Counted from the stretch's first letter, positions 12,613-21,271 are shown. The stretch is 22,913 bases of DNA from an uncultured Clostridia bacterium (GCA_937858235.1 CALLZZ010000164.1:1-22913), one strand, 5' to 3'. Numbers and translations are program-made. The notes: generated from the letters alone by a model not told the origin.

Positions 12613-13461
12613 ATGTTGAAGAAGGAGTGTGCTCGTATAGTAGATAATATTATTCAAAAAGTAACAGAGAAACTATCGCCTTTACCTTATATAGAAGGTA
12701 TTGTATTGGGAGGTTCACGTGCAAGAGGCACTCATACAGCGGATTCTGATATAGATTTCGGAATCTATTACAATTCAGAATTGTTTGACCTGAATGCTAT
12801 TAATCAACTTGCTACAGAGTTGGATGATGAGCATAGAAGCAACCTTGTTGTACCTCCCGGAGCGTGGGGTGATTGGGTTAATGGCGGTGGATGGTTAGTC
12901 ATAAACGGGTATCATGTTGACTTGATTTTACGTGATATAAAACGGGTGGAACAAATAATGAAAGATACGGAGCAAGGGATTGTTACGGCCAATTATCAGA
13001 CGGGGCATCCCCATGGATATATTAGCGCCATGTATCGTGGAGAATTGGCAATCAGCAAAGTACTTTATAGTAGAAGCAGCGCATTTAATGAAATGAAGAA
13101 AAAAGCAGAAACTTATCCTACTGCTCTAAAGAAAAGCCTGATAAACTTTTTTATGTTTGAAGCTGAGTTCTCTTTAATGTTTGTAAAAGCAAATGTAGGA
13201 ACAGACGATAAATATTATATTGCGGGCCATGTTTTTCGTATAGTTTCATGTTTAAATCAAGTATTATTTGCATGTAATAATGCTTATTGCATAAACGAAA
13301 AGAATGCTATCAAACTGCTTGAAACTTTTGAACATAAGCCAGAAAAATATGCCAAAAAGGTTAATCGTATTTTTGAAGTACTTGGTCTTTCCCTTATTGA
13401 ATGTTACGACATGACCGAGAAGCTTTATATTGAAGTAAAGCAAATTGCTACTGAGACATAA
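12613..13461 (+). CDS. Nucleotidyltransferase domain protein (ANT-like fold)
   Basis: The Pol-beta-type nucleotidyltransferase signature is clear: VLGGSRARGTHTADSDIDFG (about residues 31-50) with the two metal-binding Asp, and HVDLILRD as the third carboxylate strand. A helical C-terminal domain follows (FFMFEAEFSLMFVKA; RIVSCLNQVLFACN). At 282 aa it resembles standalone nucleotidyltransferases related to aminoglycoside/lincosamide-modifying enzymes, but I cannot place it in a named resistance family; it may instead be part of a defence or toxin system. Start taken at ATG 12613 after a purine-rich GGGGCAGGA; a TTG at 12595 is possible. Codons are markedly AT rich compared with neighbours, pointing to separate acquisition. 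Confidence 0.85.
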   Translation: MLKKECARIVDNIIQKVTEKLSPLPYIEGIVLGGSRARGTHTADSDIDFGIYYNSELFDLNAINQLATELDDEHRSNLVVPPGAWGDWVNGGGWLVINGYHVDLILRDIKRVEQIMKDTEQGIVTANYQTGHPHGYISAMYRGELAISKVLYSRSSAFNEMKKKAETYPTALKKSLINFFMFEAEFSLMFVKANVGTDDKYYIAGHVFRIVSCLNQVLFACNNAYCINEKNAIKLLETFEHKPEKYAKKVNRIFEVLGLSLIECYDMTEKLYIEVKQIATET

Positions 13462-13488
13462 TGATTAGGAGGAATAAAATGAATAAAC

Positions 13489-13545
13489 ATGAACTATATA
13501 AATGAAATAATGCTTCACGGAAGCAATGAATTATTACAGGAATAG
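13489..13545 (+). other. Tiny ORFs between nucleotidyltransferase and mrr
   Basis: An AGGAGG at 13467-13472 precedes ATG 13479 (8 codons), and an overlapping ATG 13489 gives an 18-aa frame MNYINEIMLHGSNELLQE ending 5 bases before the mrr ribosome site. These could be the start of a deleted gene or a leader peptide. No function can be given. Confidence 0.25.
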
Positions 13546-13563
13546 AAGTAGGAGGATGAGATA

Positions 13564-13984
13564 ATGGCTGTACCGAAATACGATGAATTGATGAAACCTT
13601 TACTGATGGCAGTGAAGAACGGTGAAGTATATAAAATTAAGGACGTTACTGCTGCATCGGCACAGCAGCTACACCTGTCGTCAGAAGATCTTTCGGAGAT
13701 GCTTCCCAGCGGCAGGCAGACGGTTTTCAGAAACAGGGTTGGTTGGGCAAATACTTATCTTAAAAAAGCCGGACTGCTGGATAGCCCGGTGCGGGCATCT
13801 GTCGTCATCACCGATGCAGGGAGAAAAGGCGCGTGACTATGCAACTACACATCACATCATTTTGATTGATGGGGAACGATTGGCAAACCTTATGATCGAA
13901 TATAATTTCTGTGTTTCTGTCCGCAAGTCGTTTGAAATCAAGACTATCGATACAGATGCATTGAGCGAATATCAGGATGAGTAA
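13564..13984 (+). pseudogene. mrr: Mrr-type restriction endonuclease, centre deleted and frameshifted
   Basis: The first 88 codons are a classical Mrr_N winged helix: MAVPKYDELMKPLL, LPSGRQTVFRNRVGWANTYL, KKAGLLDSPVRASVVITDAG. At about base 13828 the sequence jumps, one frame over, to the last 50 codons of Mrr: ARDYATTHHIILIDGERLAN, LMIEYNFCVSV, SFEIKTIDTDAL. The PD-(D/E)xK nuclease core between them (about 150-180 residues in intact proteins of about 300) is absent. AGGAGG at 13550-13555 precedes the ATG, so the gene start is authentic. The enzyme would have cut methylated foreign DNA; this copy is dead. Confidence 0.85.
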
Positions 13985-14220
13985 TTATAGGCTGAGTGAG
14001 GCACAGAATAATGTTAAAAGAGTGCTGGACAAGAGATATCATAACGTAATTAAACCAGAAACCGGCATAGAAATTATGATTTTATTCCAAACCAGAATTT
14101 GGAGGACAACATGATGTGACGAAGGAGAACTGAGGCGAGATTCAGATGTTGCAAATTTTGCAATAACATGATTTTATCGGTTCGAGGAAACAAGTCCATA
14201 AAGGCGGCTTTGATAGTCAA
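13985..14220 (+). other. Gap without recognisable gene
   Basis: About 235 bases between the mrr remnant and the repeat cluster. Only very short frames occur and I see no promoter, terminator or family signature. Confidence 0.4.
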
Positions 14221-14341
14221 GTGGTCCGATTAGATGTCATGGCTTGGCGAGAGGTCGGGGTAGATGTCAGAGATCGCGAGTGGTCAGGTTAGATGTTTTT
14301 TCGGTTTTGCCGAGGCTGTGTGGTCAGGTTGGATGTTGGCA
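14221..14341 (+). repeat. Fourfold GGTCAGGTTAGATGT repeat, IS21-like end
   Basis: Four copies of a 15-base motif lie at 14223-14237, 14253-14267, 14282-14296 and 14322-14336 (GGTCNGNTTAGATGT-like), at steps of 30, 29 and 40 bases. The outer edge read on the complement begins TGCCAACATCCAACCTGACC. Multiple terminal repeats with a TG end are characteristic of IS21-family elements. No istA/istB transposase is nearby, so this would be an orphan end. Confidence 0.5.
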
Positions 14342-14444
14342 TAAAACAAGCGGTTTTTTAAGGCGTTTTTCCGATGTTATCCTGCATTGCTTGCCGCAAC
14401 GATTGGTTATATGGTATCGTGAGGGCAAGAAAGGAGGCAAAAAC

Positions 14445-14810
14445 ATGTTTGGTGAAAATCTTAAGAATCTACGAAAGCAAAAGGGACTTTCTCAGGAAGA
14501 ATTGGCCGAACGATTGCATATCGTTCGGCAAACGGTATCAAAATGGGAAAAAGGTCTTTCAGTACCTGACGCAGACTTTCTTATTCGGATTGCTGAAATT
14601 TTTGAAACATCTGTAAGCACACTTCTTGGTGATACAATAGAGCCGTCCAACGATAAGAGCATCGTTGCTGAAAAGCTAGAGCAACTTAACACTCTGTTAG
14701 CCGAGAGAAATAGGCGGAGCCGCCGTATTTGGAAAGCGGTTGCAATCACTTTGATTTCCATTGCTACGGTAATGATATTACTGTTCATACTCAACTTTTC
14801 AGTTACTTAA
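14445..14810 (+). CDS. XRE-family regulator with C-terminal membrane helix
   Basis: Residues 1-62 are a Cro/CI-type helix-turn-helix: MFGENLKNLRKQKGLSQEEL, RQTVSKWEKGLSVPDAD, ISTLLG-like end. A charged coiled-coil linker (about 70-95) leads to a single hydrophobic helix at about 97-119 (AVAITLISIATVMILLFIL). Such 120-aa membrane-anchored XRE proteins are common in Clostridia and may tie gene control to a membrane signal. AAGGAGG (14431-14437) lies 7 bases before the ATG. A longer open frame upstream has no ribosome site and covers the repeat cluster, so I reject it. A strong terminator follows 120 bases later. Confidence 0.88.
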   Translation: MFGENLKNLRKQKGLSQEELAERLHIVRQTVSKWEKGLSVPDADFLIRIAEIFETSVSTLLGDTIEPSNDKSIVAEKLEQLNTLLAERNRRSRRIWKAVAITLISIATVMILLFILNFSVT

Positions 14811-14930
14811 AAAAGTTTTGAAGATACATCATCTGTCATTACAAGAACAAAACTCACAGATAACTGAACCAATAAAAAATAAGTTAAGCATCCCTGAAAA
14901 ATAAAATCCAATTTATCTGTGTTTTAACGC

Positions 14931-14990
14931 AAAAATGAGGAAGGCGCCTTATGTTGTAATTTACGTAGAGTGCCTTGCTCATTTTTACTT
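14931..14990 (+). terminator. Rho-independent terminator
   Basis: AAAAATGAGGAAGGCGC (14931-14947) pairs with GTGCCTTGCTCATTTTT (14970-14986), one mismatch and one wobble pair, followed by a T-rich tract. It ends the XRE gene transcript and, with its A-rich left flank, could also act on the minus strand. Confidence 0.8.
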
Positions 14991-15000
14991 TTATTTTTAG

Positions 15001-15540
15001 GCCCGTAGATCTTGCTGACCGTGTCGGCGGAGTTCTCAATGTTGGTCCGCCATATTTCTCTATCCTCTTTTGATATGGCTTTTTACCTTGTTTTTATTAC
15101 CTGTTATTGTCTGTTTATAACTGTTTACAAACTTATAACTCTCGATGTAGTTGACAGTCGTCTGTTAAATGCTCATAATAAGATTAGAAGTCTGTTTTCG
15201 TTGTCATCAGGGCCCTTCCGATCAACTGCCTTTAGTATCGGGGAAGCATCAGGTACCGGGGAACAGATGAAACGCTCAGAATCACGGGGACAAAGAATGG
15301 CATGGGCGGAAACTTGTTCTCACGAATGGCATTGAGATACGTCCGAGACCGGAACAGGCGGCTATCCCATTGCCTGGCCTGAAACCGGGTGAACATACAA
15401 AATAGCCACAGACATTGATGCCCGTGGCTTCGAAGGGAATTTTGAATGAAAATGGGAAATGCAGGACACTGATGGCGAGAACTGCTTCCCTAACCATAGA
15501 TGGGATTTCAATATAAGGATTAATGTTATATTCCATACGA
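15001..15540. other. Gap of about 540 bases, degenerate coding traces
   Basis: No gene with a ribosome site was found. The minus strand just right of the terminator reads RTNIENSADTVSKIYG, and the plus strand has short stretches such as RITGTKNGMGGNLFSRMAL and AIPLPGLKPGEH, broken by stops and frame changes. These look like debris of several genes; I could not identify any. Confidence 0.35.
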
Positions 15541-15558
15541 GCGATGGAGGAGAGACCC

Positions 15559-15774
15559 GTGGATAAGAGCATAGAAAAATGGTCGACACTTAAGGAAGTG
15601 CAGGAATATCTCGGAGTCGGACGCGAAAGCATCCTGCAATGGATCAATAAGCGCAATATGCCTGCCTATAAGGTCGGCAGGCTTTGGAAATTCAAGCTGT
15701 CCGAAGTCGACGAATGGATCAGATCCGGCGGCGCATCAGACGAGAGCAACACGGAAGATAAAGAACAGGCTTAA
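15559..15774 (+). CDS. Excisionase-type helix-turn-helix protein heading the R-M operon
   Basis: A 71-aa DNA-binding protein. WSTLKEVQEYLGVGRESILQ, WINKRNMPAYKVGRLWKFK and EVDEWIRSGG form the HTH_17/excisionase winged-helix fold. I chose GTG 15559 because GGAGG (15546-15550) lies 8 bases upstream; ATG 15544 overlaps that site. The next gene starts 18 bases after its stop with its own AAGGAGGG, so the three genes form one operon. Proteins of this kind often stand in front of methylase genes and may control them or guide the complex to DNA. Role here is inference. Confidence 0.8.
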   Translation: MDKSIEKWSTLKEVQEYLGVGRESILQWINKRNMPAYKVGRLWKFKLSEVDEWIRSGGASDESNTEDKEQA

Positions 15775-15792
15775 AGGAGGGAAGCTCCGTTT

Positions 15793-17754
15793 GTGGAAAA
15801 GCTTATAGACATTCAGAGCAGTCCAGTAGCCCCTCTCCTGGACTTGCTTCTTAAGGATAAATCGACAAAGAAAAACATCATCTGGGCGACCGATACCTAC
15901 GATGGGCTAGGAAACGGCTTCACAGATAAGGAACAGATAAGCAGGAGCCTTCTCTTGCAGTATGCGGACATCATCAAGCCGCGTATCCAGAAATCTCAGG
16001 AGGCACAGCAGGAGCGCACACGAAAAAAGGCCGAGGTTTTCACCCCGGCGTGGCTGTGCAACTTGATGAACAATTACTGCGATGAGGAATGGTTTGGCAG
16101 GAAAGACGTATTCAATGCAGAGAACGACGATCACACATGGATGGTTATCGAAGAGCCGATTGAGTTTCCGAAGCGCAAAACATGGAAACACTATGTGGAC
16201 TCCCGACGGCTGGAAATCACTTGCGGTGAAGCACCTTACCTTGTTTCCCGATATGATGTCTCGACTGGAGAACTCATCGTTCCTCCGAAGCGGAGAATCG
16301 GACTGCTCGACCGGAAGCTCCGAATCGTGAATGAAAATGTCAGGGACTATGATGAGTGGGTCAAATGGGTGATCCGGGCATTCGAGGCGTCCTACGGATA
16401 TGAGTATCAGGGCGACAATCTCCTGGTAGCCAGAATTAACCTGCTTCTGACGTTCATTGACTACTATCAGGAACGATGGGACAAAGAGCCAGATGAGAAA
16501 CTGCTGCGGACGGTGACAAACAAAATCGTATGGAACATCTGGCAGATGGATGGATTAAAAGATACTGTCCCGCTTGGAAAGCCGTACGAGGAATTCCGGC
16601 AGATGACGCTTTTCGATATGCACTCTGAAATGACGGATATGGCAGATGAAGAACCCGAAGCCATACCTTGTAAGATATACAACTGGAGAAGGGATAGCTT
16701 CATTCTCTTCAACAAGCTAAAGGAGATAAAAGCCATGGGACATAAACTTTTCAATTTTGTGATCGGGAATCCACCGTATCAAGAAACAAGAAAGGGAACT
16801 TCGGATAAGCAGGTGTATAACTATCTTATTGATGCAGCGTATGAAATCAGTGAAAAGGCAGAATTCATCACTCCCTCTCGTTTCTTATTTAATTCCGGTA
16901 ACACACCGAAAGCATGGAATGAGAAAATGCTTAATGATTCTCATATTAAAGTAATGAAGTATGAAGAAAATGCTTCTAAAGTGTTTCCAAACACTGATAT
17001 CAAGGGTGGAGTTGCTGTTACTTATAGAGATTCCAAGAAAGATTTCGGGGCAATAGAGATTTATACAAAGTATGAAGAACTCAACCAGATACTACACAAA
17101 GTGATTCATGTTGAGATCGCACCCTTATCAAATGAAATATACTTGCAAAACAAATTTGAATTGGATATCTTATACAAAGACCATCCCGAATGTAAAAATC
17201 AGATTGGAAGTAAAGGAAAAGAGCGTCGATTAACAACATCTATTTTTAAGACATTGAATATCTTTAAAGAATCATCTTTTGATGGAGCAGTAAGGATACT
17301 TGGGCTGATCGACAACAATCGAGTATACAAGTATATTGATCGAAAATATTTATCAGAGCATCAAAATCTTAATAAATATAAGGTTATTCTCCCAAAGGTA
17401 AATGGTACTGGTGCGTTTGATGAAGTTCTATCAAGTCCAATTGTAGGAGAACCAGGGTTAGGTTTTACCCAATCGTTTATAAGTATTGGTGCTTTTGAAT
17501 TAAAAGAACAAGCAGAATCTACCCTTAAGTATATTAAAGGCAAGTTTGCCAGAGCAATGCTTCATGTGCTGAAAGTAACACAAGATAATAATACCGAAGT
17601 CTGGAAGTATGTTCCTCTCCAAGACTTTACTTCAAACTCCGGTATCGACTGGTCAAAATCCGTCCATGAAATCGATCTTCAGCTTTACCGCAAGTACGGG
17701 CTTGATGAAACGGAGATTAACTTCATAGAATCGCATGTAAAGGAGATGGCGTGA
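15793..17754 (+). CDS. Eco57I-like adenine-specific DNA methyltransferase
   Basis: Predicted N6-adenine DNA methylase, 653 aa. KKAEVFTPAWLCNLM (79-93) is the FTP motif seen in Eco57I/type I methylases. LEITCGEAPYLVSRYD (about 140-155) stands where the SAM-binding motif I is expected. YGYEYQGDNLLVARINLL follows, then the catalytic motif IV VIGNPPYQ with NPPY at 326-329. The C-terminal part (about 340-610) should carry target recognition; it is strongly AT rich unlike both flanks, which suggests exchange of the specificity region. Start is a GTG after AAGGAGGG. The stop overlaps the start of the helicase gene (TGATG), so the two are translationally coupled and probably act as one complex, with this protein marking self DNA. 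Confidence 0.88.
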   Translation: MEKLIDIQSSPVAPLLDLLLKDKSTKKNIIWATDTYDGLGNGFTDKEQISRSLLLQYADIIKPRIQKSQEAQQERTRKKAEVFTPAWLCNLMNNYCDEEWFGRKDVFNAENDDHTWMVIEEPIEFPKRKTWKHYVDSRRLEITCGEAPYLVSRYDVSTGELIVPPKRRIGLLDRKLRIVNENVRDYDEWVKWVIRAFEASYGYEYQGDNLLVARINLLLTFIDYYQERWDKEPDEKLLRTVTNKIVWNIWQMDGLKDTVPLGKPYEEFRQMTLFDMHSEMTDMADEEPEAIPCKIYNWRRDSFILFNKLKEIKAMGHKLFNFVIGNPPYQETRKGTSDKQVYNYLIDAAYEISEKAEFITPSRFLFNSGNTPKAWNEKMLNDSHIKVMKYEENASKVFPNTDIKGGVAVTYRDSKKDFGAIEIYTKYEELNQILHKVIHVEIAPLSNEIYLQNKFELDILYKDHPECKNQIGSKGKERRLTTSIFKTLNIFKESSFDGAVRILGLIDNNRVYKYIDRKYLSEHQNLNKYKVILPKVNGTGAFDEVLSSPIVGEPGLGFTQSFISIGAFELKEQAESTLKYIKGKFARAMLHVLKVTQDNNTEVWKYVPLQDFTSNSGIDWSKSVHEIDLQLYRKYGLDETEINFIESHVKEMA

Positions 17755-20700
17755 TGGCGGGCATAATGATAAAAACAGCCTATGAGGTTTTTCCCCAATG
17801 TTATGCGTACACGACACCGGGAGTGCCAGCGCATGATGGCTGGACAAAGATCGGTTTTACAGAGCGGGAGGTTGAGAATCGCATCAAAGAGCAGACGCAT
17901 ACAGTTGGTGTGGATCATAAAACATGGTGGCACATGCACGCCGCATATATGACGGAACCATTCGGCACATTTACAGATAAGGACTTTCATGCTTATCTGA
18001 AGAAGCTCGGTGTCAGCCGTGAGGAAGGCACTGAGTGGTTCCGCATTAATCCAAACACCGCAAAGGGTAATTTTGTAGATTTTACCCAGAATCATGGCGT
18101 TGTGTCCGATGATGACGCGGACGCTGTCATTCCGTATAAGCTCCGCAATGAGCAGGACAAAGCTGTTGAGATGACACTTGATTATTTCAAGTCTCACAGC
18201 AATGGTGAATTTTTATGGAATGCGAAGCCGCGTTTTGGTAAAACACTTTCAGCTTATGATCTGTGCAAGAGGCTTGATGCAACGAACATTCTCATCGTTA
18301 CGAACCGCCCGGCGATTGCAAACTCATGGTATTCGGACTATGAGACGTTTTTCGGTCCGCAGTCCGGTTATCTGTTTGTTAGCAATGTGGACGGCATCAA
18401 GGACAAAAAATATGTGATGAGCCGTCAGCAGTATCTTGATAGGCTGGATGATAATACCAATGGCTGTATTGAGTTTGTGAGTCTGCAAGATCTGAAAGGT
18501 TCCATCTATTTCGGTGGCCAGTATGACAAACTTTCTGAAGTTAGTGCTGAAAAAGGCTTGAACTGGGATATTATGATCGTAGATGAGGCACATGAAGGCG
18601 TCGATACCTACAAGACGGATACTGCCTTTAATCATATTAAGCGTAAATGGACATTGCATCTTTCTGGCACGCCGTTTAAGGCATTGGCAAACGACAAATT
18701 TGCGGATGATGCGATTTTCAACTGGACGTATGCGGACGAACAGAAGAAAAAGCGTGATTGGGATGATTCCAGGGAGATAGAGAATCCGTATGAAAACCTT
18801 CCGCGGCTCAGTCTGTTTACATACCAGATGTCGGATATCATCCGCGACAAGGTAAAACAAGGCATTGAGCTTGCAGACAATGATGTCGAAGAATATGCTT
18901 TCGACCTGAATGAGTTCTTCAAGACAAACGAATCCGGCAAGTTCATACATGATGCGGATGTGGACAAGCTTCTCGATGCACTAACACATCAGGAGAAGTT
19001 CCCGTTCTCTACATCGGAACTGCGAAATGAGCTGAAGCATTCGTTCTGGCTGCTAAATCGCGTAGCGAGTGCTAAGGCTTTGGCAAAGAAGCTGGAGCTT
19101 CATCCTGTGTTCAAGGATTATCACGTGATCCTTGCAGCGGGTGATGGCAAGCTGGATGACGATGATGAGAATGAGAAGGCATTCGACCGTGTCACGGAAG
19201 CCATCAAAAAATATGATAAGACCATTACTCTGTCGGTTGGTCAATTGACGACCGGTGTCACGATCCCGGAGTGGACGGCAGTTCTTATGCTTTCTAACAT
19301 GGCGAGTCCGGCACTGTACATGCAAGCCGCTTTCCGCGCACAGAATCCTTGCCTGTTCCATGATGCGCAGGGCAATTCCTACAGGAAGCAGAACGCTTAT
19401 GTCTTTGACTTTGATCCGGCGCGTACACTGACTATATTCGAGCAGTTCGCCAATGACCTGATTCCGGAAACATCAGGAGACAAGGGAGACTTCGACCAGC
19501 GTAAGCAGCATGTTCGTGAGCTTTTGAACTTCTTCCCTGTCTACGGTGAGGATGACCAGGGCTCTATGATCGAACTGGATGCTGAGTCCGTTCTCACGAT
19601 TCCGCGACACATCCATGCCAAAGAAGTCGTGGAGCGCGGTTTCATGTCAAACTTCCTTTTCGCCAACATTTCCGGTATTTTTGGAGCACCAAAGGAGATC
19701 ATTGACCTCATCAATGGCATGCAGGCAATTGAGGAACCTAAGACGCTGGTTCCCATCGGAGTTGATGAAGGTACAGCTGATGAGCTGAATCTCAACGTAA
19801 ACAGTGAAGTGGAGATTCCGAAGGAACAGGTCATCGGCACAGCAAGCGAGCTTTTCGGAGACAAGGTTTATGGGGATATCGATAAAAAACTGGCTGATGC
19901 AGTGGAAGACATCACCAAGTGTTTTGAGAGGAAAAAGGATCCAAAGAAGGATGAACTGAAGGAATTGCGTGAAAAATTCTCCAGGCCTATCGCCAATACG
20001 CTGGTGGATTCAGCAAGAGCACAGTACGGCCATGACCTGAAAAAATCCACACAGAATCAGCTGGAACGGAAAATTCAGGAAACCACGGACACTGTAGTCA
20101 ACCGGGAACACGGTGATTACACCATCCGCGATCACCAGCTCGTCAAAGAACGTGACGACAAGATCTCCGAGGCACAGAAGTCTGGTACTTCCATGTCGGA
20201 AATCTCAAAGCTTGATGATGAGTATACGCAGAAACGGCTTCAAGGCTACCGGGACATGGTCCAGAATATTCAGAAGAAACTTCATGATGATGAGACTGTC
20301 AAGAAGGCGGCGGAAACCATCGTAGAAACAGTAGAGACGGAAAAGCTCAATAATCAGAAGGATTCCATTGAAGGTAGCGTGAGGGATCACCTGCGTGGTT
20401 TCTCCCGTACCATACCCGCATTTCTCATGGCCTATGGTGATGAAAAAACGACACTGGCAAATTTCGATTCACTCGTACCAGAAGATGTATTCTGGGAAGT
20501 GACTGTTAATCCACAGAACGGAGAAGGCGTTACGCTGGATCAGTTCCGCTTGCTACGTGATGGCGGTGATTACTACCAGAAGGACGAGGATGGAAACGAA
20601 ATTCGAGACAAGGAACACAAGAGACATTTCGACGGTCACCTGTTCGATGAAGTTGTCTTCAATGATGCCGTTCTGGAATTTATGAAGAAACGCGCTGAAC

Positions 20701-21158
20701 TGGCTGATTACTTTGATGAGACCAGCAAAGGTGACATTTTTGACTATATTCCGCCGCAGAAAACAAACCAAATCTTTACGCCAAAGCGTGTAGTCAAGGA
20801 TATGGTCGACCGGCTGGAACAGGAGAATCCGGGATGCTTCGATGATCCGAACAATACGTTTGCTGACCTTTACATGAAGTCAGGCATGTACATCACAGAG
20901 ATTGTCACCCGCCTGTACCAGAGCAAGTGTATGAAAGCTTTGTATCCTGATAATGCGGAAAGATTGAATCATATCTTTGCAAAACAGGTATATGGTTGTG
21001 CACCGACAGAAATCATCTACCGGATTTGCCTAAGGTACATTCTTGGATTCAGTGATGAGATCCATATTGATAAGTACAATATTAAGTTGTGCGACACATT
21101 GGAGTATGCGAAGAGCGGAACACTTGAAGAAGAGGTGGAGAAACTGTTTGCCCTGTAA
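17754..21158 (+). CDS. GIY-YIG nuclease/SF2 helicase restriction protein with methylase-like tail
   Basis: A 1134-aa multidomain restriction subunit. Residues 10-110 form a GIY-YIG/T5orf172 nuclease (CYAYTTP; WTKIGFT; ENRIKEQ; GTEWFRI). An SF2 helicase follows: motif I NAKPRFGKT (about 155), DEAH box IVDEAHEG (about 275), SGTPF (about 303), motif V-like TTGVTIPEW (about 500) and motif VI MQAAFRAQ (about 522). A long charged helical region spans about 700-880. The C-terminus has a methylase-like fold: NQIFTPKRVVKDM (about 1005), FADLYMKSGMYITEI in the motif I place and VYGCAPTEIIYRI, but no NPPY. Start ATG 17754 overlaps the methylase stop, with AAGGAG 8 bases upstream. It probably translocates on unmodified DNA and cuts it with the GIY-YIG domain. 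No frameshift or gap seen. Confidence 0.88.
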   Translation: MAGIMIKTAYEVFPQCYAYTTPGVPAHDGWTKIGFTEREVENRIKEQTHTVGVDHKTWWHMHAAYMTEPFGTFTDKDFHAYLKKLGVSREEGTEWFRINPNTAKGNFVDFTQNHGVVSDDDADAVIPYKLRNEQDKAVEMTLDYFKSHSNGEFLWNAKPRFGKTLSAYDLCKRLDATNILIVTNRPAIANSWYSDYETFFGPQSGYLFVSNVDGIKDKKYVMSRQQYLDRLDDNTNGCIEFVSLQDLKGSIYFGGQYDKLSEVSAEKGLNWDIMIVDEAHEGVDTYKTDTAFNHIKRKWTLHLSGTPFKALANDKFADDAIFNWTYADEQKKKRDWDDSREIENPYENLPRLSLFTYQMSDIIRDKVKQGIELADNDVEEYAFDLNEFFKTNESGKFIHDADVDKLLDALTHQEKFPFSTSELRNELKHSFWLLNRVASAKALAKKLELHPVFKDYHVILAAGDGKLDDDDENEKAFDRVTEAIKKYDKTITLSVGQLTTGVTIPEWTAVLMLSNMASPALYMQAAFRAQNPCLFHDAQGNSYRKQNAYVFDFDPARTLTIFEQFANDLIPETSGDKGDFDQRKQHVRELLNFFPVYGEDDQGSMIELDAESVLTIPRHIHAKEVVERGFMSNFLFANISGIFGAPKEIIDLINGMQAIEEPKTLVPIGVDEGTADELNLNVNSEVEIPKEQVIGTASELFGDKVYGDIDKKLADAVEDITKCFERKKDPKKDELKELREKFSRPIANTLVDSARAQYGHDLKKSTQNQLERKIQETTDTVVNREHGDYTIRDHQLVKERDDKISEAQKSGTSMSEISKLDDEYTQKRLQGYRDMVQNIQKKLHDDETVKKAAETIVETVETEKLNNQKDSIEGSVRDHLRGFSRTIPAFLMAYGDEKTTLANFDSLVPEDVFWEVTVNPQNGEGVTLDQFRLLRDGGDYYQKDEDGNEIRDKEHKRHFDGHLFDEVVFNDAVLEFMKKRAELADYFDETSKGDIFDYIPPQKTNQIFTPKRVVKDMVDRLEQENPGCFDDPNNTFADLYMKSGMYITEIVTRLYQSKCMKALYPDNAERLNHIFAKQVYGCAPTEIIYRICLRYILGFSDEIHIDKYNIKLCDTLEYAKSGTLEEEVEKLFAL

Positions 21159-21265
21159 AGGATGAGCACGTTTCCGATGAGCCGCCTAAGCGCGGGAAAG
21201 ACATGAACGATTATTTGAGAATTTTATTGGGTTTGCAGCACCCACGGGAGCTTGAAAGACTGTAA
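21159..21265 (+). other. Short unidentified frame after the helicase gene
   Basis: A frame ending at TAA 21263-21265 reads SDEPPKRGKDMNDYLRILLG then LQHPRELERL; an internal ATG at 21203 would give 20 aa. It looks like the end of a protein rather than a complete gene and I cannot assign it. It has no ribosome site. Confidence 0.3.
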
Positions 21266-21271
21266 CCAAAG
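21261..21271 (+). repeat. 11-base direct repeat, left copy
   Basis: TGTAACCAAAG here and again at 21961-21971, exactly 700 bases apart, flanking the Phd/RelE-type toxin-antitoxin pair. Confidence 0.45.

Noticed and set aside
14244..14444. Long N-terminal extension of the XRE regulator
   Set aside because: Covers IS21-like repeats, has no ribosome site, and the family starts at ATG 14445 behind AAGGAGG.
15012..15335. 107-aa plus-strand open frame
   Set aside because: No ribosome site, no recognisable motif, mixed hydrophobic and basic composition; treated as debris.
18324..18950. 208-aa minus-strand open frame
   Set aside because: Shadow of the helicase gene.
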